Source: an uncultured Clostridia bacterium
GTDB lineage: Bacteria; Bacillota; Clostridia; Oscillospirales; CAG-272
DNA: 64,000 nt
Direction: 5' to 3'
Assembly (NCBI GenBank): GCA_947627815.1
Contig: CANQXN010000001.1
Coordinates: forward strand, 1-64,000
Position 1 is the first letter of the stretch, and every line of letters starts with the position of its first letter. The notes beneath the pieces were generated by a model. The model was not told the DNA's origin. It did not search any database and saw only the letters and a list, made by a program, of their open reading frames with translations. This document shows positions 51,875 to 60,813 of the stretch, piece by piece. Both the position numbers and the translations under genes were made by a program.

Positions 51875-53446
51875 TTACGCAAAATCGCGCAAGGGATCCT
51901 GCGGTGAGGCATCCTTGGGGCTGACCCGAAAGTTCAGCGTTTTGGCGGTGATGCCGTACTGCGCCAAAAGAAGAGATAGCGCCTCTTTGATCTCGGGACG
52001 GTCGAGCATGATCATGGAAAAAGAGCTTTCTAAATAAACGGTGACCTCGCAGGCCGCTTTGACATAGGTGGCGGTAGAGGAGCCGAGAAAAGCGGCGGCG
52101 CTGGGATTTTGTTTGGCAAAATCCTCTTTGATATCCACCCAATCGGCCAAAAGGCGCGCCGGTTCTTTTTCTTCTTTGCTAACGGGTTTTGGCTCATCGG
52201 AAAGCGCTGTCGGCGCGGGAGAAGGCGTTCCCTCTTGCGGCAGAGGTTCCGCTTGGGATGCCAAAGCCGAGGAAGGAAGCGTTTTCAGAGGGGCGCGCAC
52301 CTCAAGCGCGGCGATTCTTGCTTCCAGCCCTTCCAAGGAGGAATCGGTTTTCCCAAGTGCCATTCGCACCAGCGTCAGTTCCGCCGTAATCCGCTTGACA
52401 TCGCTTTTATTCATGCGGATATAGGCGTTTTCCAAAAGAGAGATATGATAGACGATCTTTTCACGGGTAAAGGCGTCCGAAAGCCTTTTAATATCGGAAA
52501 ACTCCTGCTCCGATACATCCAGAATATCACGGTTTAACGCGGAGACAGAAGGAAACCGCATGATTTTGTATACCAGCATATCCCGGTACAGGGCGATTAG
52601 ATCGGTCATGAAAACCGAAAGGTCTTTGGAAGAACGAAAAATATCGGAAATAATCGAAAGAATTTTTTCCGTGTCTCCCGCGCGTATGGCGTCCAGCGTT
52701 TCTACGACCGTTTCGCGGCCAACGATTCCGGCGGCGGCACGCACGCCTTCTTCCGTCACGCGGCCGTCGCGGTCGATGCACAGTTCAAACAGGCTGACGG
52801 CATCCCGCATCCCGCCCTGCGCCAGGCGGGCGATCAAAAGGCCGGCACTTTCTTCTAATATCAAACTCTCTTGCGTGGCAATGTAGTTTAATCTCTGCAA
52901 AATATCGGCGCTCGTCAAACGCTTGAAATCAAATCGCTGGCAGCGGGAGAGGATGGTGGCGGGGATATCCTGAAGTTCCGTTGTCGCAAGGACAAAAATG
53001 ACATTCTGCGGCGGTTCCTCCAGCGTTTTCAGCAACGCGTTGAAAGCGCCTTCCGAAAGCATATGCACTTCATCGATGATATACACTTTCGTGCCAACGG
53101 CGCTGGGGGTAAAAATGACCTCTTCACGGATCTCGCGGATATAATCCACGCCGGTGTTGCTGGCGGCGTCCATTTCCAATACTTCTACCGAGGCGCCGGA
53201 ATCGATCGCAAGACAGGAAGGACACTGATTGCAGGGATTGCCGTTGGAAGGATGTTCGCAGTTTACGGCTTTGGCTAAGATTTTGGCGCAGGAGGTTTTT
53301 CCCGTGCCGGCGGAACCGCAAAAAAGATAGGCGTGGCTGACTTTATGATTGGCCACTTCCCAAGACAAGACGGATGTGATATGTTCCTGCCCGATCACAT
53401 CATCAAATGTGGCCGGTCTGTATTTCCGATATAGTGCCTGATGCAT
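51875..53446 (-). CDS. dnaX: DNA polymerase III subunits gamma/tau
   Basis: 523 residues. Walker A GSAGTGKT at residues 44-51, zinc-binding cysteines in NPCNQCPSC, DEVHMLSEGAFNALLKTLEEPP (read in two parts), and SRCQRFDF sensor-1 arginine motif. It is the clamp-loader ATPase. A Pro/Ala-rich linker (about 395-430) precedes a tau-type C-terminal domain. I see no obvious slippery run for a gamma product. Confidence 0.95.
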   Translation of the reverse strand: MHQALYRKYRPATFDDVIGQEHITSVLSWEVANHKVSHAYLFCGSAGTGKTSCAKILAKAVNCEHPSNGNPCNQCPSCLAIDSGASVEVLEMDAASNTGVDYIREIREEVIFTPSAVGTKVYIIDEVHMLSEGAFNALLKTLEEPPQNVIFVLATTELQDIPATILSRCQRFDFKRLTSADILQRLNYIATQESLILEESAGLLIARLAQGGMRDAVSLFELCIDRDGRVTEEGVRAAAGIVGRETVVETLDAIRAGDTEKILSIISDIFRSSKDLSVFMTDLIALYRDMLVYKIMRFPSVSALNRDILDVSEQEFSDIKRLSDAFTREKIVYHISLLENAYIRMNKSDVKRITAELTLVRMALGKTDSSLEGLEARIAALEVRAPLKTLPSSALASQAEPLPQEGTPSPAPTALSDEPKPVSKEEKEPARLLADWVDIKEDFAKQNPSAAAFLGSSTATYVKAACEVTVYLESSFSMIMLDRPEIKEALSLLLAQYGITAKTLNFRVSPKDASPQDPLRDFA

Positions 53447-53492
53447 AAGAAACCGTCCTTTGTTTTTGGTTTACTTGCGGTCACCGCCCTTT

Positions 53493-54374
53493 TCATGAAC
53501 CGACACTAGGCGAAACGGTGAGGATCACATAGCCGGTGTTATCGGGAGAAACGACGATGGAACCATAGGTTTCAGGGATCGGAATCGTTTCATCCATGGC
53601 GGTGCGGCAGATGAGGTATCCGTGAAAAGAATAAAACACATCCGGTTTTAAAAACTCGGTGATATATTCTTCCAGTGTCAGCGAGTTGAGCGTGATCAGT
53701 TCCGCATGGGGCGCTCCGACATAGCGCAGATGCCACGGCTCGTAAGTGATGCCGGTAATATCGCTTTTTCCGTGCGGATAGCGGATGATAAAGCCGTATT
53801 CATAGCAGTATCGGTTGACAAAACGCCCGGCTTCGCATTTGGGAAAAGAGGAGCCGGCATAGCCCGGCACAAAAACATCCAAAGCCAAACCGGTCTGATG
53901 TTCGCTGGCGCCGACTACCGCCGCCACATTGGCGGCGCTGTCCTGATAGATTTCCTGCTGCTCTTCGGCGGAGCGATAAGAGGAACGAATGTACAGCGGA
54001 AGATCAAATTTTTCCCGTACGGTTTCTACCAATTGACAATAAGGTTCCAAGACGGAAGCGGCAAAGACGGTGTTTTTATAGGTGGTAAGATCGGGCTGAT
54101 AGGCATCATCAATCAGATGGCTTTCGTTGATCAGCATCAAGGCATCGCTCAAGGTGACATTCGGCATCGTCTTCAGCGCGTCCCATGAAACATTTCTTGT
54201 TGGCGGTTGGACGCTTTCCGCCTTGGCGCTGTGGGTCAGGCTGTACCATTTTTGTTCCAGAATAAAGCGATAGTCCCCGCGCGTGGCCAGAAAGACCGTC
54301 CCCATAAGAACCAGGGCGGCCAAAAAAACGGCCGAAATCAAAATCAACCGCCGAACAAAGCGCCTTTTTTTCAT
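53493..54374 (-). CDS. M15 D-alanyl-D-alanine carboxypeptidase, VanY type
   Basis: 293 residues. One N-terminal membrane helix, then the M15B peptidase with both zinc motifs intact: SEHQTGLALDV (His and Asp) and EPWHLRYVG (His). It trims the terminal D-Ala of peptidoglycan stems outside the cell. GAGG lies 9 bases before the ATG at 54374. The C-terminus (YITEFLKPDVFYSFHGYLI) carries an extra domain also seen in the lipoprotein at 62624-63673. It lies between the SRP RNA gene and dnaX. Confidence 0.9.
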   Translation of the reverse strand: MKKRRFVRRLILISAVFLAALVLMGTVFLATRGDYRFILEQKWYSLTHSAKAESVQPPTRNVSWDALKTMPNVTLSDALMLINESHLIDDAYQPDLTTYKNTVFAASVLEPYCQLVETVREKFDLPLYIRSSYRSAEEQQEIYQDSAANVAAVVGASEHQTGLALDVFVPGYAGSSFPKCEAGRFVNRYCYEYGFIIRYPHGKSDITGITYEPWHLRYVGAPHAELITLNSLTLEEYITEFLKPDVFYSFHGYLICRTAMDETIPIPETYGSIVVSPDNTGYVILTVSPSVGS

Positions 54375-54429
54375 GCAACGAATCCTCATAGAAAAACAGC
54401 AGAACATCAATTAGAACCATACACCATTG

Positions 54430-54690
54430 TTCGAACATACGATACATGCGCGAAACCGAAGTTTATTCTCCCGACAGGCAACCCTGTGGCACACCAAAGA
54501 ACCTGCTTAATGCTGCTCGGTTCCCCGCCTGACATGGTTCACAGGATTTGATTGCACAGGACCCATCGTTCAACGAATAAAGCGTTCGGTGCATAGACCA
54601 CACACCGTAAGCCCTCATAAATGGAAACCACCCCTGCTGTAGCGGATTGCAGGTTCAGGGCACCGCTATCTCCCCGGCTGGTATGGCCCT
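54430..54690 (-). ncRNA. ffs: Signal recognition particle RNA, large bacterial type
   Basis: The minus strand reads GCCATACCAGCCGGGGAGAT near the 5' end (54687 down), and the S-domain carries the SRP54-binding loops: CCATGTCAGGCGGGGAACC with the GGAA tetraloop and GAGCAGCATTAAGCAGG. The 5'-domain (CCTGCAATCCGCTACAGC) is present too, so this is the large, Alu-domain type. The strands GTCCTGTGC and GTGCCACAGG form helix 5 around the S-domain. Ends are approximate. It is followed by vanY, dnaX, ybaB and recR, the conserved Gram-positive arrangement. It fills the otherwise gene-free 54375-54863 interval with its promoter and a terminator. Confidence 0.92.
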
Positions 54691-54735
54691 AATTCATATT
54701 CTGCTGTTGTATTGATTGGTTTTCAATACTTCTAT

Positions 54736-54764
54736 ATTATAACAGAAAAGAAAAACTTATGCAA
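54736..54764 (-). promoter_or_regulatory. Promoter of the SRP RNA gene
   Basis: TTGCAT, 17-bp spacer, perfect TATAAT on the minus strand. Confidence 0.8.
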
Positions 54765-54820
54765 GACTTTTTCCGGAAACGGAAAAATTTTTTGTTTTTA
54801 AAACACGGATGAAAGAAAGA

Positions 54821-54856
54821 GGACGGACGGCGCAAGAGGCGCCGTCCGTCCCTTTT
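54821..54856 (-). terminator. Terminator after the acidic membrane protein gene
   Basis: Perfect 13-bp stem GGACGGACGGCGC/GCGCCGTCCGTCC. The minus-strand T-tract is interrupted (TCTTTCTTTC). Confidence 0.65.
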
Positions 54857-54863
54857 TGTCGGT

Positions 54864-55232
54864 TTATTCGGCGTCGTTTTCGGCGTCGGAAGCCTTGTCG
54901 GCGTCCTTCTCTTCCGCCGTGTCCTCATCCAGAGGAGAATCGTCGTCTGTGCAGAAGATCACATCTTCTTCATCGCTGATATCGTCATCGCCGATGTCAA
55001 AGAAGTCCTCGCGCAGCGCTTCCAGCATTTCGTTCTTTTCCTCTTCCTCTTTGGAGCCGGTTACCAACAGACAGGCACCGGCGGCACCGCAGACGGCGGC
55101 GACGGCGGCACAGGCGGAGGCGAGGCTCTTTCTCTTTTTCCACTGGGAGAAGAAGATAACCAGCGCGGAGAAAGCCTGGATCAAAAGGCAGATACCGATC
55201 ATAAAACGGGATTTCATGAGTGCTTTTTTCAT
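54864..55232 (-). CDS. Two-helix membrane protein with acidic tail
   Basis: 122 residues. Two transmembrane helices (about 10-30 and 38-58), then a Glu/Asp-rich C-terminal half (for example DIGDDDISDEEDV and DEDTAEEKDADKASDAEND). No family recognised. GAGTT follows the A/T-rich leader; the ATG at 55232 fits. It lies between prfB and the SRP RNA gene. Confidence 0.6.
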   Translation of the reverse strand: MKKALMKSRFMIGICLLIQAFSALVIFFSQWKKRKSLASACAAVAAVCGAAGACLLVTGSKEEEEKNEMLEALREDFFDIGDDDISDEEDVIFCTDDDSPLDEDTAEEKDADKASDAENDAE

Positions 55233-55297
55233 GGGAATAACTCCTTTCAGTTTTTTGTTCTATTACAGGTGAAGGGTGGATGAACAATGATTCTGAT

Positions 55298-56398
55298 TTA
55301 CACTTTGGCGTTCATTTTCAGATAGGCGTTGATAAAGCCGTCCAAGCGTCCGTCCATGACAGCCTGAATATCGCCTTCTTCATAGCCGGTTCGTGTATCT
55401 TTGACCAGTGTATAGGGCATAAAGACATAGGAACGGATCTGCGCGCCCCACTCAATGTTGGTTTTATTGCCCTGAATATCTTCAATTCGCTCTAAATTTT
55501 CGCGTTGTTTGATTTCGGCCAGCTTGCTTTTCAGCATTTTCAGCGCCGTTTCTTTATTCTGGAGCTGGGAGCGTTCCGTCTGACAGCCGACGACAATGCC
55601 GGTCGGGATATGGACAATACGGATGGCGGAATCGGTCTTGTTAATATGCTGTCCGCCGGCACCGCTGGAACGGTGCGCCGTGATTTCAATATCTTCGTCC
55701 CGGATTTCAATCGAACCGTCATCGGTAAACTCCGGCATGACTTCCACCGAGGCAAAAGAGGTATGCCGCCGGCCAGAAGCGTCAAAAGGAGAAACACGCA
55801 CAAGACGGTGGACGCCGTTTTCACTTTTCAGATAGCCGTACGCATTGATGCCTTCAATCATGATGGTAGCGCTCTTGATGCCGGCCTCGTCGCCGTCTAA
55901 CCAGTCGATCAGTTTTACGGTATAGCCGTGCGTCTCGCCCCACCGGCAGTACATACGGTAGAGCATCTGCGCCCAGTCCTGCGCCTCGGTGCCGCCGGCA
56001 CCGGGATGAAAGGTGAGAATGGCGTTGTGTTCGTCATATTCACCGGTCAAAAGAGCGCTGAGACGCTGTTTTTCGGCTTCCTGTTCAAGCTCCGCGTTGA
56101 CTTCGTCGGCGAGACTTTCGTCGTTTTCTTCGATCCCCATTTCGGCCAGAACATAGGCATCGTCCACTTTTTGGCAGAGCGCGTCATAAGCGCCGACTTT
56201 ATCTTTATATTGCTTGATTTCCTGCAAGGTGAGCGAGGAGGTCTGCGGGTCATTCCAGAATCCCGCGTCTATCGTGAGTTTTTCAAGCTCTGTAATTTTT
56301 TCTTTTGTTTCACTGATTTTCAGCGCCTGCGCCAAATCGGTGAGATCCTTTTTGATCTGTCGAAGACGGATCTTTGCTTCTTCCAATTGAATGATCAA
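55298..56398 (-). CDS. prfB: Peptide chain release factor 2
   Basis: 366 residues. It recognises UGA/UAA stops. The GGQ motif lies in SSGAGGQHINKTDSA, and the codon-recognition block is near SPFDASGRRHTSF. The N-terminal region reads through the usual frameshift place without any in-frame TGA: ALKISETKEKI is continuous. So the programmed +1 frameshift that autoregulates RF2 in many bacteria is absent here. Start ATG at 56398. Confidence 0.95.
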   Translation of the reverse strand: MIIQLEEAKIRLRQIKKDLTDLAQALKISETKEKITELEKLTIDAGFWNDPQTSSLTLQEIKQYKDKVGAYDALCQKVDDAYVLAEMGIEENDESLADEVNAELEQEAEKQRLSALLTGEYDEHNAILTFHPGAGGTEAQDWAQMLYRMYCRWGETHGYTVKLIDWLDGDEAGIKSATIMIEGINAYGYLKSENGVHRLVRVSPFDASGRRHTSFASVEVMPEFTDDGSIEIRDEDIEITAHRSSGAGGQHINKTDSAIRIVHIPTGIVVGCQTERSQLQNKETALKMLKSKLAEIKQRENLERIEDIQGNKTNIEWGAQIRSYVFMPYTLVKDTRTGYEEGDIQAVMDGRLDGFINAYLKMNAKV

Positions 56399-56435
56399 GG
56401 CGGTTCCTCCGGCATTATGATTCTTCTGCTGTTTT

Positions 56436-57203
56436 TTAAATTGTCACATGGATTAGATTGCTGTGAAATGTCACCGTTTCAATGGAAGAATCCAATTGAT
56501 ATACGGTTTGTTTCATGCCGCCAAGGACGGGATTTTCGGTAAAGAAATGGCCGGCCATGATAAGAGCAAGGCCACGGTCGGCCGCTAAGGCGGCGGCGTT
56601 ATATGAAATTTCTCCGGTAATCAGGGCGTCGGCTTTGGCGGCCAGGGCTTCTTCAATAAAATCCTTGCCGGAGCCGCCCACGACCAAAACCTTGCGGATC
56701 GTGCGGTCGGGGCAAGTGTAGGTAACGGAATCGGCTTTGAGTTTTTCCTTTACCAGTTTAGCCAAATCGGCGGATTTTATGGGGGAAATCCGGCACAATC
56801 GCGCCATCGGCTGCCCCTCGGTCATCCACACTTCCCTGTCATTCATCCCTAAGGTGTCGCAAAGGCAGTCATTGACGCCGCCTTGCGCGGCATCCAACCG
56901 GGTATGAAAAGAAAGAGCCGCGATTTCCGCCGTTACCAGTCGGCACAACAGATGCGGGATCAAGTCGTCGGCATCGAGATGACGAAGCGGGGAGAAAATC
57001 AGAGGATGATGCGAAAGAATGACATCGCACCCCTCTTGTATGGCCCGATCCACGGCGTCCTCCGTGATATCCAGCGTAAGCAGGACTTTTTTGACCGGGC
57101 GATCCGGCAGAGGCACGCACATGGCGCCGTCATTGTCCCAGGAGCAGGAGAGCGAAGAAGGCCAAATATGATTTAAAGCCGTTATAAAATCGCGTAGAAT
57201 CAC
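56436..57203 (-). CDS. Nif3-like dinuclear metal protein
   Basis: 255 residues. Metal-ligand motifs SHHPLIF and FHTRLDAAQGGVND are present, and a GHFFTE block near the C-terminus. The family (YqfO/Nif3) has uncertain enzyme activity; some members were annotated as GTP cyclohydrolase-like. It follows trmK after 19 bp, as in Bacilli where trmK and yqfO are neighbours. Confidence 0.92.
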   Translation of the reverse strand: MILRDFITALNHIWPSSLSCSWDNDGAMCVPLPDRPVKKVLLTLDITEDAVDRAIQEGCDVILSHHPLIFSPLRHLDADDLIPHLLCRLVTAEIAALSFHTRLDAAQGGVNDCLCDTLGMNDREVWMTEGQPMARLCRISPIKSADLAKLVKEKLKADSVTYTCPDRTIRKVLVVGGSGKDFIEEALAAKADALITGEISYNAAALAADRGLALIMAGHFFTENPVLGGMKQTVYQLDSSIETVTFHSNLIHVTI

Positions 57204-57222
57204 GGCAACCTCCCGGATCGTT

Positions 57223-57951
57223 TCAGTGTTGGTTCAGCCCGTCAAGCCGGGCGGCAATCCCTGCCAGCAATGCGGTCAGCCGCTTTTTGTCCGTGCTATC
57301 CGGATCGCGGCAGCCGAGCAGTTGCTTTTGCAAACAGCGCCGCTGTTTTTCAAGATACGCGGCATAAGCTTTGTAATCGGAAGGATCGCAGCATCTGCCG
57401 CAGAGCGCATCGGCGACTTTCCCGTCCGCATTGACGCCGCGATAGACGGCAAGCAGCAGGCGATAGGGTTTGACACCTTCCAAAGCGTAGCGCTCTTTGA
57501 CAATTTCAAATCCGTTGTTCCATAGCCAGAAACAGACGGTATCGGCATCGGTCATGGGTTGGAGAACCAACCGAAGACCTTCGGTTTTGAGAAAGGGAGC
57601 CTTTTGCAGAATGTAGCAGATGGTCTCGCCGCCCATACCGCAAATCACGATATCGGTGGGATGATAGGGCGCCACGCTGTCAAGCCCATCGGTCAAAAGT
57701 GTGACCGCGCGTTCCGCGAGACCGGCTGCGGCCAGATTTTGCGCCGCGGACGCTAGCGGCCCCTGCCGGAGATCACTGCATACCGCAAAGGAAGCGATAC
57801 CGCGCAGCAAAAGATCTGCGGCCAAATAGGCGTGGTCACAGCCCACATCGGCAAGAATGACAGAGCCTGCCTGCCGACATGTCGCGTCATCGATCGGGGT
57901 TTCGACCAATGACGCGGCCAGACGCAGGCGCGGCGTGAGCGAAAAAGTCAC
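57223..57951 (-). CDS. trmK: tRNA (adenine-22-N1)-methyltransferase
   Basis: 242 residues. AdoMet motif DVGCDHAYLAADLL and ICGMGGETI followed by LVLQPM, typical of TrmK (YqfN). It makes m1A22 in tRNA. The start is GTG at 57951, overlapping the DUF1858 stop (GTGA). Confidence 0.93.
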   Translation of the reverse strand: MTFSLTPRLRLAASLVETPIDDATCRQAGSVILADVGCDHAYLAADLLLRGIASFAVCSDLRQGPLASAAQNLAAAGLAERAVTLLTDGLDSVAPYHPTDIVICGMGGETICYILQKAPFLKTEGLRLVLQPMTDADTVCFWLWNNGFEIVKERYALEGVKPYRLLLAVYRGVNADGKVADALCGRCCDPSDYKAYAAYLEKQRRCLQKQLLGCRDPDSTDKKRLTALLAGIAARLDGLNQH

Positions 57952-58148
57952 TGTGCCGCGAGAAAATCGTTGATCTTCTTGACCAATGCGTCAACATCGG
58001 TTCCGTGTACTTCGCAGGCCTCCTGCAGGGATTCGCCGCGCGACGCGGGGCAGCCCAGACAGTGCATACCGATCTCAAAGAAGAAGGGCGCGCAATCGGG
58101 CGCTTGGTCGAGAATATCGCCGATAATGCTGTCTTTGGTAACAGTCAT
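57948..58148 (-). CDS. DUF1858 domain protein
   Basis: 66 residues. The core GDILDQAPDCAPFFFEIGMHCLGCPAS with a CxxC (CLGC) matches DUF1858/ScdA-N-like proteins, which may bind metal. The ATG at 58148 follows AAAGGA. It leads the DUF1858-trmK-nif3 unit under a consensus promoter. Confidence 0.85.
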   Translation of the reverse strand: MTVTKDSIIGDILDQAPDCAPFFFEIGMHCLGCPASRGESLQEACEVHGTDVDALVKKINDFLAAQ

Positions 58149-58219
58149 AGTTTTGTTTCCTTTCCCGGAATAGGCGTTTCCGAAGGATTTGTGAGGAAGG
58201 CACAACCTACCACAATTGT

Positions 58220-58248
58220 ATTATATCGTATTTTTCCCCTTCTGTCAA
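58220..58248 (-). promoter_or_regulatory. Promoter of the DUF1858-trmK-nif3 unit
   Basis: Perfect TTGACA, 17-bp spacer, perfect TATAAT on the minus strand. Confidence 0.85.
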
Positions 58249-58276
58249 TTGATTTATTGATTTTTTTCCGGCTCTC

Positions 58277-58305
58277 TTGCGCATTTTGAAAAAAGGTGCT
58301 ATAAT
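58277..58305 (+). promoter_or_regulatory. Promoter of the HIT gene
   Basis: TTGCGC, 17-bp spacer, TATAAT. Confidence 0.75.
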
Positions 58306-58331
58306 CGAAACAGAAAGGACGGTATCGTAAC

Positions 58332-58667
58332 ATGTGCATTTTTTGTGAAATCGCGAAAAAATCGGTTCCATCTCAGGCAGTATTTGAAAATGACACCATC
58401 TTCGCTTTCCGGGACATCAATCCCCAGGCGCCTGTTCATATTCTGGTGATCCCGAAAACGCATATTGCCTCGGTCGATGCCATTACCGCCGAAAACAGCA
58501 AGGTCGTTGCCGAAATCTTTGAGGCCATCCCGAAAATTGCCGCGAACGCCGGCCTTGCAAACGGCTATCGTGTGATCTCCAACTGCGGGGCGGATGCCTG
58601 CCAAAGCGTCAAGCACCTCCATTTTCACATCTTAGGCGGCAAACAGCTCAGCGAAACCATGGCCTGA
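58332..58667 (+). CDS. HIT-family (Hint-like) hydrolase
   Basis: 111 residues. Cys-containing start MCIFCEIAKK and the catalytic triad HLHFHIL at the C-terminus (HxHxH). It hydrolyses nucleoside phosphoramidates or related nucleotides. AAAGGA lies 12 bases before the ATG. Monocistronic with its own promoter. Confidence 0.95.
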   Translation: MCIFCEIAKKSVPSQAVFENDTIFAFRDINPQAPVHILVIPKTHIASVDAITAENSKVVAEIFEAIPKIAANAGLANGYRVISNCGADACQSVKHLHFHILGGKQLSETMA

Positions 58668-58683
58668 TCTTTTGTCCATTGTG

Positions 58684-58731
58684 ACAGCAAAAAGCGCCGT
58701 CGGAAGTATTTCCGGCGGCGCTTTTTGCTGT
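58684..58731. terminator. Bidirectional terminator
   Basis: 22-bp stem (ACAGCAAAAAGCGCCG and complement, one G-U pair) between the convergent HIT and cyclophilin genes. Confidence 0.88.
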
Positions 58732-58740
58732 TTTGGCAAG

Positions 58741-59241
58741 TTAGGCAAGACACATTTTTTCAATCACGACCGGTTCGGCCGGCTCGCTTGGCGTGCCGAA
58801 GAAAGAGGGCTTTTTGCGGCAGGTCGCCACTTTATCGATCACTTCCAGCCCTTCGGTTACTTTGCCGAACGCGGCGTATTCGCCGTCAAGCCAATCGCAC
58901 TTGCACTGGCAAATAAAAAATTGCGAGGTGGCGCTGTTGGGATCCTGCGAACGCGCCATCCCGAGAACGCCCCGCTCAAATTTCAGATCGTTGGGAAATC
59001 CGTTGTGCGAAAACTCCCCGGGAATGCGCTTTAACGAGGGATCGCCCCGCCCTGTGCCGGTGGGATCGCCGCCTTGAATCATGAAATCGGGAATGCAGCG
59101 ATGAAAAGTCAGGCCATCATAGAACCCGGACTTTACATAGGAAAGAAACGCTTCTACCGAGGCGGGCGCCTTGTCGGGATATACTTCTAAGGTCATCGTG
59201 CCGTAATTTTTGATCGTGAGAATCACTTTTTGCGTTTTCAT
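58741..59241 (-). CDS. Cyclophilin-type peptidyl-prolyl isomerase
   Basis: 166 residues, cytoplasmic. FHRCIPDFMIQGGDPTGTG, SQFFICQCK and EYAAFGKVTEG are the cyclophilin core, with the catalytic Arg in FHRCI. GGAGT precedes the ATG at 59241. It follows the membrane cyclophilin gene after a terminator. Confidence 0.92.
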   Translation of the reverse strand: MKTQKVILTIKNYGTMTLEVYPDKAPASVEAFLSYVKSGFYDGLTFHRCIPDFMIQGGDPTGTGRGDPSLKRIPGEFSHNGFPNDLKFERGVLGMARSQDPNSATSQFFICQCKCDWLDGEYAAFGKVTEGLEVIDKVATCRKKPSFFGTPSEPAEPVVIEKMCLA

Positions 59242-59266
59242 AAACAAACTCCGTTCTTTTTTTTTG

Positions 59267-59297
59267 AAAAAGGGCTGCCGAACCTTGCGGTTCGGCA
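59267..59297 (-). terminator. Terminator of the membrane cyclophilin gene
   Basis: TGCCGAACC/GGTTCGGCA stem with TTTTTC on the minus strand. Confidence 0.8.
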
Positions 59298-59313
59298 AAC
59301 CCTGACAGGCAAA

Positions 59314-60063
59314 TTATTTTTCCTCTAAAAGATACATGGACTCAATGATAATCGCCTCTTTCGGCTGATAATAGGCGCCGCTCGCGTCCTGCGCCGAGGT
59401 TTTGGGGCAGTTGGCAATCGCATCTACCACATCCATGCCCTCGACGACCTTGCCGAACGCGGCATACTTGCCGTCTAAGTCATGCGCGCTGGCATGACAG
59501 ATGAAAAATTGCGAAGTGCCGCTGTCATAATCCTGACTGCGCGCCAGACCGATAACGCCGCGATCAAAGAGAAGCTTGTTGTCATAGAAATTGTTTTCGG
59601 CAAATTCCCCCGACACATTAGGAAGAATCGAAAGACCGTATCCTGTGCCGGTGGGGTCGCCGCCCTGGATCATAAAGCCGGAGATGCAACGATGAAAAGT
59701 CAGACCGTTATAAAAGCCGGATTTGACATAAGAGACAAAACGAGCCACCGTCTTCGGCGCATATTGCGGATAGAGTTCCATGACAATGGTGCCATAGTCT
59801 TTCACTTTCATGACAACACGCGGCGTCCCTTCGGGAACCGGCGGATCTTCCTCAAACTCTGTTGGCAGCGTGTTGGATGCGGCCGGTTCCATCGTAGAGG
59901 AGGATCTTCGCACAAGCGTCACTACCAATGCGACAATCAGCGCCACCGCGATCACGGCCAGTACAATGCAAAGAATGACGGTACTCTTCTGCTGTTTGGG
60001 CTGTTTTGCTTCTTTTTTCAGCCGAGCTTGATATTCAGCCATCTTTTTTCTGTTATGACCCAT
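59314..60063 (-). CDS. Membrane-anchored cyclophilin
   Basis: 249 residues. A basic N-terminus, one membrane helix (about 28-50), a Pro/Glu linker, then a cyclophilin domain with FHRCISGFMIQGGDPTGTG, SQFFICHAS and KYAAFGKVVEG. It is the extracellular counterpart of the next gene and probably helps fold exported proteins. It follows DUF4956 after 21 bp. Confidence 0.92.
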   Translation of the reverse strand: MGHNRKKMAEYQARLKKEAKQPKQQKSTVILCIVLAVIAVALIVALVVTLVRRSSSTMEPAASNTLPTEFEEDPPVPEGTPRVVMKVKDYGTIVMELYPQYAPKTVARFVSYVKSGFYNGLTFHRCISGFMIQGGDPTGTGYGLSILPNVSGEFAENNFYDNKLLFDRGVIGLARSQDYDSGTSQFFICHASAHDLDGKYAAFGKVVEGMDVVDAIANCPKTSAQDASGAYYQPKEAIIIESMYLLEEK

Positions 60064-60084
60064 GTTGTTTTACCCCCTGGCTTG

Positions 60085-60813
60085 TTATGCTTCCACATCG
60101 TAAACGAAGTTTTCAAGGACAATATTGAGATTTCCGTTGAGACAGCGGATCTCGTCAAACATTTCTTTTTGATTGGCGCCTTTTTTGAAATTGACCGCAT
60201 AAGACAACTCAAACATGGTGCCGAAATTCGAGGATTTTACCTTGCACACTTCCCAGTGAACGCAATATTTATTGAGGATTTCATCAAAGATGCCGACATA
60301 ATTGAGGCTTTCCGGAACAACCACTTTCAGAAGTTTTTTAGGATTGCGCTGATCGCCGAACCGCACGAACATGAGAATGATCATGACAACCGAAACCAGC
60401 ACGGCAAGGACGGCGGCAACGCCGATATAGCCGCGGCCGCAGGCAAGACCCAAGGTAAGGGAGGCGAAAATGTAAGCGAGATCTTTCGGACTGCCCTGCG
60501 TAGAACGGAAACGGATAATGGTCAAAGCACCGCCGATGGAAACGGCGCTCAGAACCGTGGTCGAACCCGCCCCCGAAAGATTGGAAGAAACAAGGCATAA
60601 AACAGAAAGGATCGGCGGCAGCATCATCAGCGTATAGGCCATGCCCTTGGAGTACCCATCCAAGCGGTTGGTGAACATATAAAGAGCACTGATCAGAAGG
60701 CCGAAAACAAGGCCGCTCAAAAGGATCTCAATGAGCAGGACAAAGCTGATCTCGGAAAGGTTCTGACTGTCGATAATGGATTGCATCAGGTTGACTGCGA
60801 GAAATGTTTTCAT
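60085..60813 (-). CDS. DUF4956 membrane protein
   Basis: 242 residues. Four to five transmembrane helices in the first 150 residues, a GGALTIIRFRSTQGSPKDLAY region typical of DUF4956, and a soluble C-terminal part. It overlaps the VTC gene by ATGA. DUF4956 genes are often paired with VTC-domain genes, as here; a role in polyphosphate translocation is inferred, not shown. Confidence 0.88.
   Translation of the reverse strand: MKTFLAVNLMQSIIDSQNLSEISFVLLIEILLSGLVFGLLISALYMFTNRLDGYSKGMAYTLMMLPPILSVLCLVSSNLSGAGSTTVLSAVSIGGALTIIRFRSTQGSPKDLAYIFASLTLGLACGRGYIGVAAVLAVLVSVVMIILMFVRFGDQRNPKKLLKVVVPESLNYVGIFDEILNKYCVHWEVCKVKSSNFGTMFELSYAVNFKKGANQKEMFDEIRCLNGNLNIVLENFVYDVEA

Noticed and set aside
54375..54863. 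tRNA gene in the large gap upstream of vanY
   Set aside because: The conserved elements belong to SRP RNA, not to a tRNA cloverleaf.
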